From: an uncultured Clostridia bacterium | GTDB lineage: Bacteria; Bacillota; Clostridia; Christensenellales; Aristaeellaceae | Direction: 5' to 3' | Assembly (NCBI GenBank): GCA_946534455.1 | Contig: CAMNCR010000074.1 | Location: 1-5,134, forward strand | DNA: 5,134 nt | Part shown: positions 1-5,134 of the stretch, one piece after another | Layout: each line of letters opens with the position of its first letter | Numbering within the stretch: the stretch's first letter is position 1 | Position numbers and translations under genes: made by a program | Notes under the pieces: model-generated | Database searches by the model: none | Seen by the model: the letters and a program-made list of their open reading frames with translations, nothing else | What the model was told of the DNA's origin: nothing

Positions 1-1112
1 TGCTCGGCTCCCTGAATCACCGCCTGCAGCATGCCCTGCCGCGCGTAGGGCGTGATGGTCACCATCTTTTCCAGATATCCGTTCCGCTCGCCGATAAGCC
101 CCGTGATGCCCTGCAGGATCTGATCAAACTCATTGCCTCCCGCGGCCTCCGCCGCCTGCTCTCCCCGCTCCGGCGCCTCCACCAGGCGCTGAATGTCGTC
201 AATGGGCTTGTAGTACCGGCTGGAAATGCGATACGTCAGCAGCACGAAAACCAGGCCCGCCAGCGCCATCACCGTCATGGAGATTATCGCCGCCACCGGC
301 AGCGGCCGGGAAAAGGCGCTGTCGGGGATCGTCAGGGTATAGGTCAGATTGCTGTCCGCCAGGCTCTTCACCTGAATCTCGTATCCGGAAGCGCTGCCCG
401 TCGCGAAAAGGGGCTGTCCCCTGCGCAGCATCTGCAGGCCCGCCTCCTCCCCCAGCCGCTCCCGCAGCGCGGCGCGCACCTGATCCTGCTCCAGGAGCAC
501 CAGCACCTCGCCCTTCATGGAGCTCTGGCTGCCGAAGCCCGTATACGCCTCGCCGTAGATCAGATATTCCTTGTTCATGGCAATCTGCCGCCCCTCCACG
601 CCCAGCAGGCCGGAGGCGGTGGTCAGGCCGAAATAGGGCGAGGTCTGCAGCACCCGGCACGCGCCCTCCACCGAATAGACCGCCCCGGGCAGAAACACCT
701 TGTTTTCCCCCTGGAAGGCCAGCATCAGGCTGTTCAGGCAGGTGCTCCGCGCCGAGCCCTTGATGCGGTTCAGCTCTCCCAGCATGTTGTACAGCTGCAG
801 CGCGCTCATGGTCTTCTTTTCCACGTACACCGTCTGCAGCGCGGAGCGGGCGGTTTCCGAGGCGTTCACGGCTCCGCACAGGATCTGCGCCTGCATCAGC
901 TGCTGATCCATCCAGTTGCCCCAGGTCACGGCCCGCTGCTCCCATTCCTGCTTCGCCAGCTCGGTCGTCTCCCGGCGGTAGGCCAGCAGCGTCCATCCGA
1001 TAAAGATGCCAAAGAGCACCAGGATAATCAGCGCGTAGGATAAAAACATGCGCTTGAACACGCTGCTCCGGAAATAGCTCTGCCGCGCTTTTCCTTCCGC
1101 CCTCCCGGTCAT
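1..1112 (-). CDS. Membrane-anchored AraC-family transcriptional regulator, N-terminal half (partial, runs off left edge)
   Basis: The frame is open for 370 codons from an ATG at 1112 to the left edge, so only the sensor half is present. What is seen: a short basic N-terminus, a first membrane segment at about residues 23-45 (FLSYALIILVLFGIFIGW), an extracellular region of about 220 residues, a second membrane segment at about 270-292, then a cytoplasmic linker with YYKPIDDI and NEFDQILQGITGLI. Family knowledge: this layout, with a linker reading NEFD-like, then an L-rich helix, then a segment like TPYARQGMLQAVIQG, matches the large membrane-bound AraC regulators of Bacillota. Their HTH domain lies at the C-terminus, here beyond the edge. 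YesM-type histidine kinases share the sensor layout, but their linker differs and leads into a QINPHFLYN motif, which is not seen here. The extracellular part is probably Cache-like (inference). It is the third gene of the minus cluster, 15 bases after the serine hydrolase. The ligand is unknown; a role in controlling its own cluster is plausible. Confidence 0.8.
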   Translation of the reverse strand, partial: MTGRAEGKARQSYFRSSVFKRMFLSYALIILVLFGIFIGWTLLAYRRETTELAKQEWEQRAVTWGNWMDQQLMQAQILCGAVNASETARSALQTVYVEKKTMSALQLYNMLGELNRIKGSARSTCLNSLMLAFQGENKVFLPGAVYSVEGACRVLQTSPYFGLTTASGLLGVEGRQIAMNKEYLIYGEAYTGFGSQSSMKGEVLVLLEQDQVRAALRERLGEEAGLQMLRRGQPLFATGSASGYEIQVKSLADSNLTYTLTIPDSAFSRPLPVAAIISMTVMALAGLVFVLLTYRISSRYYKPIDDIQRLVEAPERGEQAAEAAGGNEFDQILQGITGLIGERNGYLEKMVTITPYARQGMLQAVIQGAE

Positions 1113-1123
1113 TCCGCCCTCAT

Positions 1124-1130
1124 CTCCTTA
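1124..1130 (-). promoter_or_regulatory. Ribosome binding site of the regulator, overlapping the preceding stop codon
   Basis: On the minus strand the bases read TAAGGAG, where TAA is the stop codon of the serine hydrolase. The ATG at 1112 follows after 11 bases, a slightly long spacing. A closer ATG at 1123 is followed by a stop after four codons (M-R-A-E), so it is not the gene start. The overlap suggests translational coupling of the two genes. Confidence 0.7.
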
Positions 1131-2471
1131 CACCCGCCTGCCTGAGGCCACCCCTTCATAGCCATCCGTCCTCGGATCCCAGGATCGGCGCGCCTGCACG
1201 GTGACCCCGTCGCCGGTGAAATACAGCACCATCTCAAAGCCGCAGGGATAATCCCCGATCGCATGGCACCGGATCCGCAGCCCGCCGTCCGTGAACCAGC
1301 CCGCCGAAACCGTCGCCGGCTCGCCCGGCCAGCCCGGATAGGCTGCGGTCACCGTCTCCCCGGCGCGGAAGGGCAGCTCGCACGCTCCCCGGCGGTTCCG
1401 GTAGCGGAGGCAGCCCTCCTCCACCCGCAGCTCCGTCCAGCCCAGGTCGTTTTCCTTCTCAAAGGCGTACCTGCCTTCCGGCGCGCGCCGGGCCTCCGGC
1501 AGACTCTGCAGGCACGGTGCCGGCAGCTGCAGCCGCACCGGAGCCATGTCCTCCTCTCCCAGCCAGGGATACAGCTCCTCAAAGAACGCGTCATAGATCC
1601 GCTGCATGCCGCAGGGATCCAGCCGCACATCCGCGATCGTGCACAGCACGGCCCGCTTTTCCGGGCAGATCACCGCCAGCTGGCCGCCCATGCCGTACAG
1701 CACCCATCCGGCCCGCGTCCGCCAGCACTGCCATCCGTAACCGTACTGTTCCTCTTCATTCCCCTGCAGCGGGGTATCGATCTGCTTTTTCTGCATTTCC
1801 GCCACATACCAGGCGGGAATCAGCCCGTCTCCGCCCCGGCTCAGGCACAGCGCCACCCGGTTCAGATCCCGCAGGCTCATGCACAGCCCGGTTCCCCCCG
1901 TGCACTGGCCGGAGGGATCCCGCAGCCAGTAGCGCCGGTCCTCGCAGCCCAGGGGCGTAAACAGCCGCTCCTCCAGGAAATCAATGACCTCCTGCCCGCT
2001 CAGCCGCTTCACCAGGCTCGCAAGCACCTGGCTGCAGCCCGTATCGTAGTTGAACACGGTTCCCGGCTCGTGATCCGGCTTTCCCGTGAAGAAGGGCCGG
2101 GTCCAGTCCTCGTCCACCGTTTCCTGGTAGGCCGTCACCCGGTAGCAGGTCGCCATGCGCAGCATATCCCGGAGGGTCAGCCGCTCCAGCCAGGGGCTCA
2201 CCCGCTCCGGCAGCAGGTCCGGAAAGAAGGTCACAATGCGATCCTCCAGCCTGAGTCTGCCCGCCTCCGCCAGCATGCCGACGGCGCAGCCCACCAGCGT
2301 CTTGCTGACGGAATACATCCGGTGGGGCTCCCCCTCCCGGAAGGGATCGTAGTACGCGCTGACCTTTTCCTCCCCGTCCACCGTCAGCACCCAGCCATGA
2401 AGGTTGATGCTTTCCCGGGCAACCCGCCGCAGGAAGGCCTCCGTCCGCTTTTCCAGTCCCGTCTGCCGCAT
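1128..2471 (-). CDS. Serine hydrolase of the beta-lactamase / CubicO (class C) fold
   Basis: The protein is 447 residues. It has the active-site tetrad SVSK at residues 54-57 (Ser54 nucleophile, Lys57 base) within RMYSVSKTLVG. A Tyr142 motif in FNYDTGCS stands at the Tyr-x-Asn position, and YGMGGQ near 259-264 stands in place of the KTG box. These follow the order of class C beta-lactamase-like hydrolases, a family that includes peptidases, esterases and amidases. The domain seems to end near residue 315, and the last 120 or so residues are a beta-rich extension ending in DGYEGVASGRRV. No signal peptide or membrane segment is visible, so a cytoplasmic location is likely. An ATG at 2594 in the same frame would overlap the VanZ-like gene by 85 bases and add a low-complexity Arg/Ala/Gly stretch. 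The ATG at 2471 has an AAGGAG six bases upstream and is preferred. The substrate cannot be told from sequence. Penicillin-binding protein, esterase and oligopeptide or amide hydrolase roles are all possible, and a true resistance beta-lactamase is unlikely without a secretion signal. Confidence 0.9.
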   Translation of the reverse strand: MRQTGLEKRTEAFLRRVARESINLHGWVLTVDGEEKVSAYYDPFREGEPHRMYSVSKTLVGCAVGMLAEAGRLRLEDRIVTFFPDLLPERVSPWLERLTLRDMLRMATCYRVTAYQETVDEDWTRPFFTGKPDHEPGTVFNYDTGCSQVLASLVKRLSGQEVIDFLEERLFTPLGCEDRRYWLRDPSGQCTGGTGLCMSLRDLNRVALCLSRGGDGLIPAWYVAEMQKKQIDTPLQGNEEEQYGYGWQCWRTRAGWVLYGMGGQLAVICPEKRAVLCTIADVRLDPCGMQRIYDAFFEELYPWLGEEDMAPVRLQLPAPCLQSLPEARRAPEGRYAFEKENDLGWTELRVEEGCLRYRNRRGACELPFRAGETVTAAYPGWPGEPATVSAGWFTDGGLRIRCHAIGDYPCGFEMVLYFTGDGVTVQARRSWDPRTDGYEGVASGRRV

Positions 2472-2477
2472 CCCGTT

Positions 2478-2483
2478 CTCCTT
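2478..2483 (-). promoter_or_regulatory. Ribosome binding site that sets the serine hydrolase start
   Basis: AAGGAG on the minus strand lies six bases before the ATG at 2471. This is ideal spacing and decides the start against the longer in-frame reading from 2594. Confidence 0.85.
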
Positions 2484-2486
2484 CCC

Positions 2487-2502
2487 GGCCGCTCCGGCGG
2501 CC
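2487..2502 (-). other. Perfect GC hairpin between VanZ-like and serine hydrolase genes
   Basis: The minus strand reads GGCCGC-CGGA-GCGGCC, a perfect six-base-pair stem with a four-base loop. It sits within the 38-base gap between two genes and ends three bases before the AAGGAG of the downstream gene. No T-run follows on the minus strand, so it is not an intrinsic terminator. It could affect ribosome access or mRNA processing, or be a chance product of high GC. Confidence 0.5.
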
Positions 2503-2509
2503 CTCTTTC

Positions 2510-2974
2510 TCAGGCTTCCCGCCGGCCGTGCCGCCCCTGATAGGCGGATTCGGCGGCCTCCGCCGTCTGCCGGCCCTTCTGTCTCTTCCGCCATCGGACC
2601 ACGCCGTTGATCACGCCCCGGATGACCGCGAAGATCGCGAACATCGCGATGAACCCGCCGATGCCGAACACGATATCCACAAATTCCATGCTTCCCGTCC
2701 GCGTCAGCCGCTGGCCGATCTCGATGGCGAAGGTGATCACCAGAATCAGCGTGAACACATAGATCCAGGAGACCACCATGATATGGTCCGTCTTCGCCAG
2801 AAACTTGAACAGCGGATAGACCGCGAAGATCATCAGCATGCCCAGCAGCCCGATCACCAGGAAGTGCATCTGCTTGTCCGAAATGGTTCCCTCGAAGGCA
2901 TTGTTCAGATTGATAATTTTATCGTGAATCAGCGCGATCCAGTCCACCGCCTGATACAGGAGCTCCTTCAGCAT
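2510..2974 (-). CDS. VanZ-like small membrane protein
   Basis: The protein is 154 residues with three predicted membrane segments at about 37-60, 66-86 and 100-124, followed by a basic cytoplasmic tail (RWRKRQKGR near 127-135). The segment SDKQMHF at 32-38, the AIEIGQRL at 83-90 and the Asp in EFVDIVFGIGG at about 97-107 recall the VanZ-family pattern: SDK-x-x-HF, then E-x-x-Q, then a conserved Asp before a Gly-rich helix. The usual Asn-x-x-Gly after that Asp is not clear, so this is a divergent member or a look-alike. VanZ itself raises teicoplanin resistance by an unknown mechanism, and most homologues have no assigned role. The start is the ATG at 2974, seven bases after AAGGAG. It is the first gene of the minus cluster, and its C-terminal tail is rich in Arg, Ala and Gly. 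Confidence 0.75.
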   Translation of the reverse strand: MLKELLYQAVDWIALIHDKIINLNNAFEGTISDKQMHFLVIGLLGMLMIFAVYPLFKFLAKTDHIMVVSWIYVFTLILVITFAIEIGQRLTRTGSMEFVDIVFGIGGFIAMFAIFAVIRGVINGVVRWRKRQKGRQTAEAAESAYQGRHGRREA

Positions 2975-2981
2975 TTATTTT

Positions 2982-2987
2982 CTCCTT
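2982..2987 (-). promoter_or_regulatory. Ribosome binding site of the VanZ-like gene
   Basis: AAGGAG on the minus strand lies in an A-rich context seven bases before the ATG at 2974. Two other ATGs lie just upstream (2997 and 2990). They are out of frame with the gene and run into stops after 3 and 23 codons, so they are not starts of this gene. Confidence 0.85.
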
Positions 2988-3002
2988 CATGGTCTCATTT
3001 TT

Positions 3003-3026
3003 CCGGGGGAAGCGTTTCCGTCCCGG
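3003..3026 (-). other. Hairpin at the 5' end of the minus-strand transcript leader
   Basis: On the minus strand CCGGG pairs with CCCGG and, inside that, GGAA pairs with TTCC around an ACGC loop, with a two-base bulge (AC) on the 5' side. This gives nine base pairs. The predicted transcription start is at about 3027-3029, so the stem would begin almost at the mRNA 5' end. It is followed by AAAAA, not T's, so it is not a terminator in this direction. 5'-terminal stems are known to protect some bacterial mRNAs; here that is only a suggestion. Confidence 0.45.
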
Positions 3027-3034
3027 CATTGGCC

Positions 3035-3063
3035 ATTATAGTTTTTCTCCGCTGGAATTGCAA
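3035..3063 (-). promoter_or_regulatory. Sigma-A-type promoter for the minus-strand cluster
   Basis: The minus strand carries TTGCAA (3063 to 3058) as a -35 box, a 17-base spacer and a perfect TATAAT (3040 to 3035) as a -10 box. The start of transcription is expected near 3027-3029, giving a leader of about 54 bases before the VanZ-like ATG. The -35 matches four of six consensus positions. The spacing and perfect -10 in GC-rich DNA make chance unlikely. Confidence 0.8.
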
Positions 3064-3070
3064 ACATTCC

Positions 3071-3082
3071 CCCTCCGGAAGG
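3071..3082. promoter_or_regulatory. Small dyad between the two divergent -35 boxes, possible operator
   Basis: The bases form CC-N-TCCGGA-N-GG, a near-perfect twofold symmetric 12-mer lying in the 20 bases between the opposing -35 boxes. A dimeric regulator bound here could touch both promoters. It is short, and CCGG-type palindromes are common in GC-rich DNA, so this is a weak call. Confidence 0.3.
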
Positions 3083-3083
3083 T

Positions 3084-3112
3084 TTGACCAGGCGCCCCGG
3101 GGACGGTATAAT
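3084..3112 (+). promoter_or_regulatory. Sigma-A-type promoter for the deaminase-like gene
   Basis: TTGACC (3084-3089, five of six consensus positions), a 17-base spacer and a perfect TATAAT (3107-3112). Transcription should start near 3118-3120, leaving a short leader of about 27 bases before the GTG start at 3146. This is one of the clearest promoters in the window and implies substantial basal transcription. Confidence 0.85.
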
Positions 3113-3129
3113 TCAGAGGAGTTCAATCC

Positions 3130-3137
3130 GGGGGAGG
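3130..3137 (+). promoter_or_regulatory. Ribosome binding site for the GTG start of the deaminase-like gene
   Basis: GGGGGAGG lies eight bases before the GTG at 3146. The frame is open further upstream, but codons there would lie at or before the predicted transcription start. The first in-frame ATG is at 3188 (residue 15) and has only a weaker purine-rich context, so GTG is preferred. Confidence 0.65.
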
Positions 3138-3145
3138 GCGGTTTT

Positions 3146-5134
3146 GTGGAACCCTTTGGCCATTTTTATCTGGACAAGGAAAAGGATATGCAGGTGGAGC
3201 TGTTCCGGGAGGGCGAGGAGCTTTCCTACGTGCTTCGCACGCCCAACCACGGCACCGGCAACCTGATCTCCAACCTGGCCCGGCTGTGCCGCCTGCCGCT
3301 GGAAACCGATGAGAACGGCCTGCGCGTCATCCGGGGCACGCTTCCCTGTTATATTGACGGCCAGAACCGGATGCTGTATGTGTTTCGCCTGCTGGACACC
3401 AAAATCGCCAATATCTATCCCGACGGGCGGATCGAGCGCAAGGCCTCCATTCCAGCCATCGCCAAGACCCTCATGAGCCAGACCAAGGACTATCGGCTCG
3501 ACTTCCGAAAAACCGTCGTCAAAACCTACATTTTCCGTGAATGCAAATTCCGCACCGATCTGCACACCCACATGAACGCGAATCTGGATCCGGACCTGCT
3601 CATCGCGCTGGGCATCCGGCATCAGATCCGCTACCCCCTGTACTATATCCGGAAGCTGGGGCTCCGCTGCTCTCCCGCCCAGGAGGCGCTGCTCGCCGCG
3701 CGGCGGGCCCGGGCGGCGGAGGCCTTCCGGGATTCTCCGCTGAAGGGGAAATACCTGGAGCGCAAAATCAACGACGCCACCTTCCTGAACTTCGCCTCCC
3801 TGATCCTGGAAAACCTGGAGAACGCCGCCTGGAACCTGCCCCGGATCCGGGCCTCCCTGGCCATCCTGAAGGACGGGCAGGCCGTCTTCACCAATCTGGA
3901 AAAGGTCTATCTCTATCGGTATGTGTTCTGCCGGGGCGTCCCCGCCGAGGATCCGATCGAGCTGCGCGACGTGAACCGGATCCCGGACGAGGATATCGTC
4001 AGCGCCCTCCTGCAGATGGCCCGGGACCGGGCCCATCCGGCCTTCGCCGCCAACACCCTCCTGGAGGATAAGCTGCTGTGGATCGCGCGGAGCTATGCCC
4101 GCCGCGGCATCGACTATGTGGAAATCTCCGATACGACCCTGGTCCGGCCGGACAGAGCGCCGGCGCTCCTGGCCACCCTGCACCGGATCCTGCCCGCCGT
4201 CCGGGCGGAAACGGGCGTCACGCTGCGCTTTCTGGCCGCCATCCGGCGAACGCCCCTGACCATTCTCAAGGATCAGATCGATCCGGAGGAAACGGTCCGG
4301 GAGAACCTCCGCACCCTCCGCGCCGTGGCGGAGGATCCCTATGTGGCCGGCAGCGACATCGTCGGGGAGGAAATGAACGATATCCGGGACCTGTCCCCGC
4401 TCCTGCGGGAAATCACGCATCTTGCGGGGCAGCATCCCTCCTGGACCCTGCGCATTCACGCCGGCGAAAACGACAGCCTGCCGGATAACGTCGCCAACGC
4501 CATCGCCTGTGTGCGGGAAGGGCTGCTCCCCGGCCAGGCCATGCCGCGCATCCGCATCGGCCATGGGCTGTATACCACGAATCTGGCCTCCCGCAAGGGA
4601 CAGGCGCTGCTTCAGCAGCTCCGGGAGTGCGGCGCCGTGCTGGAGTTTCAGATCACCTCCAACGTGCGCCTCAATAACCTCAGCTCCCTCCGCCAGCATC
4701 CCCTCCGGCAGTATCTGGCCGCGGGCGTGGCCTGCGTTCAGGGCACGGATGGCGGCGCCCTCTACGGCACGGACTCCATTGACGAACAGCTGGCCCTGGA
4801 AAAAATGCTGAACCTGAGCCACGCAGAGCTGCTGGCCATGCGTTCCGCCGAGGAGCGGGTGCGCCAGGCAGGGCTGCGGGCCTTCGCGGAGAAGGAGGCG
4901 GCCCTCAGCGCCCGCCTGGCCGGGCAGTCCGTCGAGGCCTACTTCCGTTCCCGCATTCACGCGGAGACCAAGTCGGACGCCGTGCTGGTGGAGCTGCCCG
5001 ACCGGCAGGACAGCCGTCTGGCCTTCCCGGGCCAGATCCGGGAGCTGCCCGTGGATCGGGTGCCCGTGATCCTCATCGGCGGCTCCTTCAACAATGACCG
5101 CCATCTGACCCGCCGCCGCGCGGAGATCTGCGCC
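3146..5134 (+). CDS. Divergent adenosine-deaminase-superfamily protein with extra N- and C-terminal regions (partial, runs off right edge)
   Basis: The frame is open for 663 codons from GTG to the window edge with no stop. Residues 1 to about 135 are an extension of unrecognised fold. The metal-dependent deaminase domain follows: RTDLHTHMNANL with His140 and His142, LRIHAGEN with His438 and Glu441, RIGHGL with His473, FQITSNVRLNN at about 502-512, and GTDGGALYGTD with Asp535. These match, in order, the zinc ligands and catalytic residues of adenosine deaminases (HxH, HAGE, GHG, SN, TDD). In the classical enzymes these residues support hydrolytic deamination of adenosine-like purines. Two departures are clear. 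HxH to HAGE spans about 296 residues against roughly 197 in mouse ADA, and the second Asp of TDD is Gly536. After the deaminase domain comes a linker, then VPVILIGGSFNND at 639-651, which looks like the first strand and glycine loop of a Rossmann-like domain. It is transcribed alone and divergently from the envelope-type cluster. There is no signal peptide, so it is probably cytoplasmic. The substrate is uncertain: nucleoside, nucleotide or modified nucleotide. Confidence 0.88.
   Translation, partial: MEPFGHFYLDKEKDMQVELFREGEELSYVLRTPNHGTGNLISNLARLCRLPLETDENGLRVIRGTLPCYIDGQNRMLYVFRLLDTKIANIYPDGRIERKASIPAIAKTLMSQTKDYRLDFRKTVVKTYIFRECKFRTDLHTHMNANLDPDLLIALGIRHQIRYPLYYIRKLGLRCSPAQEALLAARRARAAEAFRDSPLKGKYLERKINDATFLNFASLILENLENAAWNLPRIRASLAILKDGQAVFTNLEKVYLYRYVFCRGVPAEDPIELRDVNRIPDEDIVSALLQMARDRAHPAFAANTLLEDKLLWIARSYARRGIDYVEISDTTLVRPDRAPALLATLHRILPAVRAETGVTLRFLAAIRRTPLTILKDQIDPEETVRENLRTLRAVAEDPYVAGSDIVGEEMNDIRDLSPLLREITHLAGQHPSWTLRIHAGENDSLPDNVANAIACVREGLLPGQAMPRIRIGHGLYTTNLASRKGQALLQQLRECGAVLEFQITSNVRLNNLSSLRQHPLRQYLAAGVACVQGTDGGALYGTDSIDEQLALEKMLNLSHAELLAMRSAEERVRQAGLRAFAEKEAALSARLAGQSVEAYFRSRIHAETKSDAVLVELPDRQDSRLAFPGQIRELPVDRVPVILIGGSFNNDRHLTRRRAEICA

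Noticed and set aside
199..996. 265-codon minus-strand frame inside the regulator
   Set aside because: It is a Gly/Ala/Arg-rich out-of-phase reading. The frame starting at 1112 has two membrane segments and family-like linker motifs and stays open to the edge.
1..1112. YesM-type sensor histidine kinase as the identity of the left-edge gene
   Set aside because: The sensor layout is shared, but the cytoplasmic linker lacks a typical HAMP sequence leading to the NPHFLYN phospho-acceptor motif and instead resembles membrane AraC regulators. The deciding C-terminus is outside the window.
2487..2510. Possible intrinsic terminator on the plus strand (GC stem followed by CTCTTTCT)
   Set aside because: The tail is not a proper T-run and there is no plus-strand gene upstream to terminate.
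1263..2540. 425-codon reading frame on the plus strand opposite the serine hydrolase
   Set aside because: The product is Pro/Arg/His/Ala-rich with no known domain, and the minus strand encodes a clear SVSK hydrolase over the same bases. Shadow frame.
2472..2594. N-terminal extension of the serine hydrolase from the ATG at 2594
   Set aside because: It would overlap the VanZ-like gene by 85 bases, encodes low-complexity sequence and lacks a good ribosome binding site, whereas the ATG at 2471 has AAGGAG at six bases.
2918..2999. Short leader ORFs on the minus strand ahead of the VanZ-like gene (ATGs at 2997 and 2990)
   Set aside because: They encode only 3 and 23 residues, lack their own ribosome binding sites and the second merely overlaps the real gene out of frame. 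Chance ATGs are the simplest explanation.
3113..5104. Uninterrupted 663-codon reading frame on the minus strand opposite the deaminase-like gene
   Set aside because: Its translation is Gly/Gln/Val-rich with no recognisable motif, it would start near the right edge without context, and the plus strand carries ordered deaminase motifs, a promoter and a ribosome binding site. It is an antisense shadow produced by GC-rich third positions.

Overview
This is a GC-rich window from a bacterium, most likely a Bacillota (Clostridia-type gut or rumen) lineage. The taxonomic guess rests on strong AAGGAG ribosome binding sites, near-consensus sigma-A promoters, a membrane-anchored AraC-type regulator and a VanZ-like protein. 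No genus can be named from the sequence. I see no RNA gene, CRISPR array, insertion sequence or intrinsic terminator.

Layout. The left 3 kb is a three-gene cluster on the minus strand, transcribed right to left from a promoter at 3035-3063. It encodes a small VanZ-like membrane protein (2510-2974), a beta-lactamase-fold serine hydrolase (1128-2471) and the N-terminal half of a membrane-anchored sensor regulator (1112 to the left edge). The gaps are 38 and 15 bases, and the last ribosome binding site overlaps the preceding stop codon, so the three look co-transcribed. The right 2 kb is one plus-strand gene (3146 to the right edge). It encodes a large, divergent adenosine-deaminase-superfamily protein that is still open at residue 663.

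The 171 bases between the two units (2975-3145) hold two back-to-back promoters, each with a perfect TATAAT and a 17-base spacer. Their -35 boxes are only 20 bases apart with a small dyad between them, so the two units may be co-regulated or mutually exclusive.

How the genes work together is inference. VanZ-like proteins and serine beta-lactamase-fold hydrolases are often tied to cell-envelope or antibiotic stress, and the regulator has an extracellular sensor domain, so the minus cluster could be a small envelope-sensing unit. The deaminase-like protein is the most unusual item. It has an N-terminal extension of about 135 residues and roughly 100 extra residues between the HxH and HAGE motifs. 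It also has a TDGG motif where classical deaminases have TDD, and what looks like the first strand and loop of another nucleotide-binding-type domain at the right edge.
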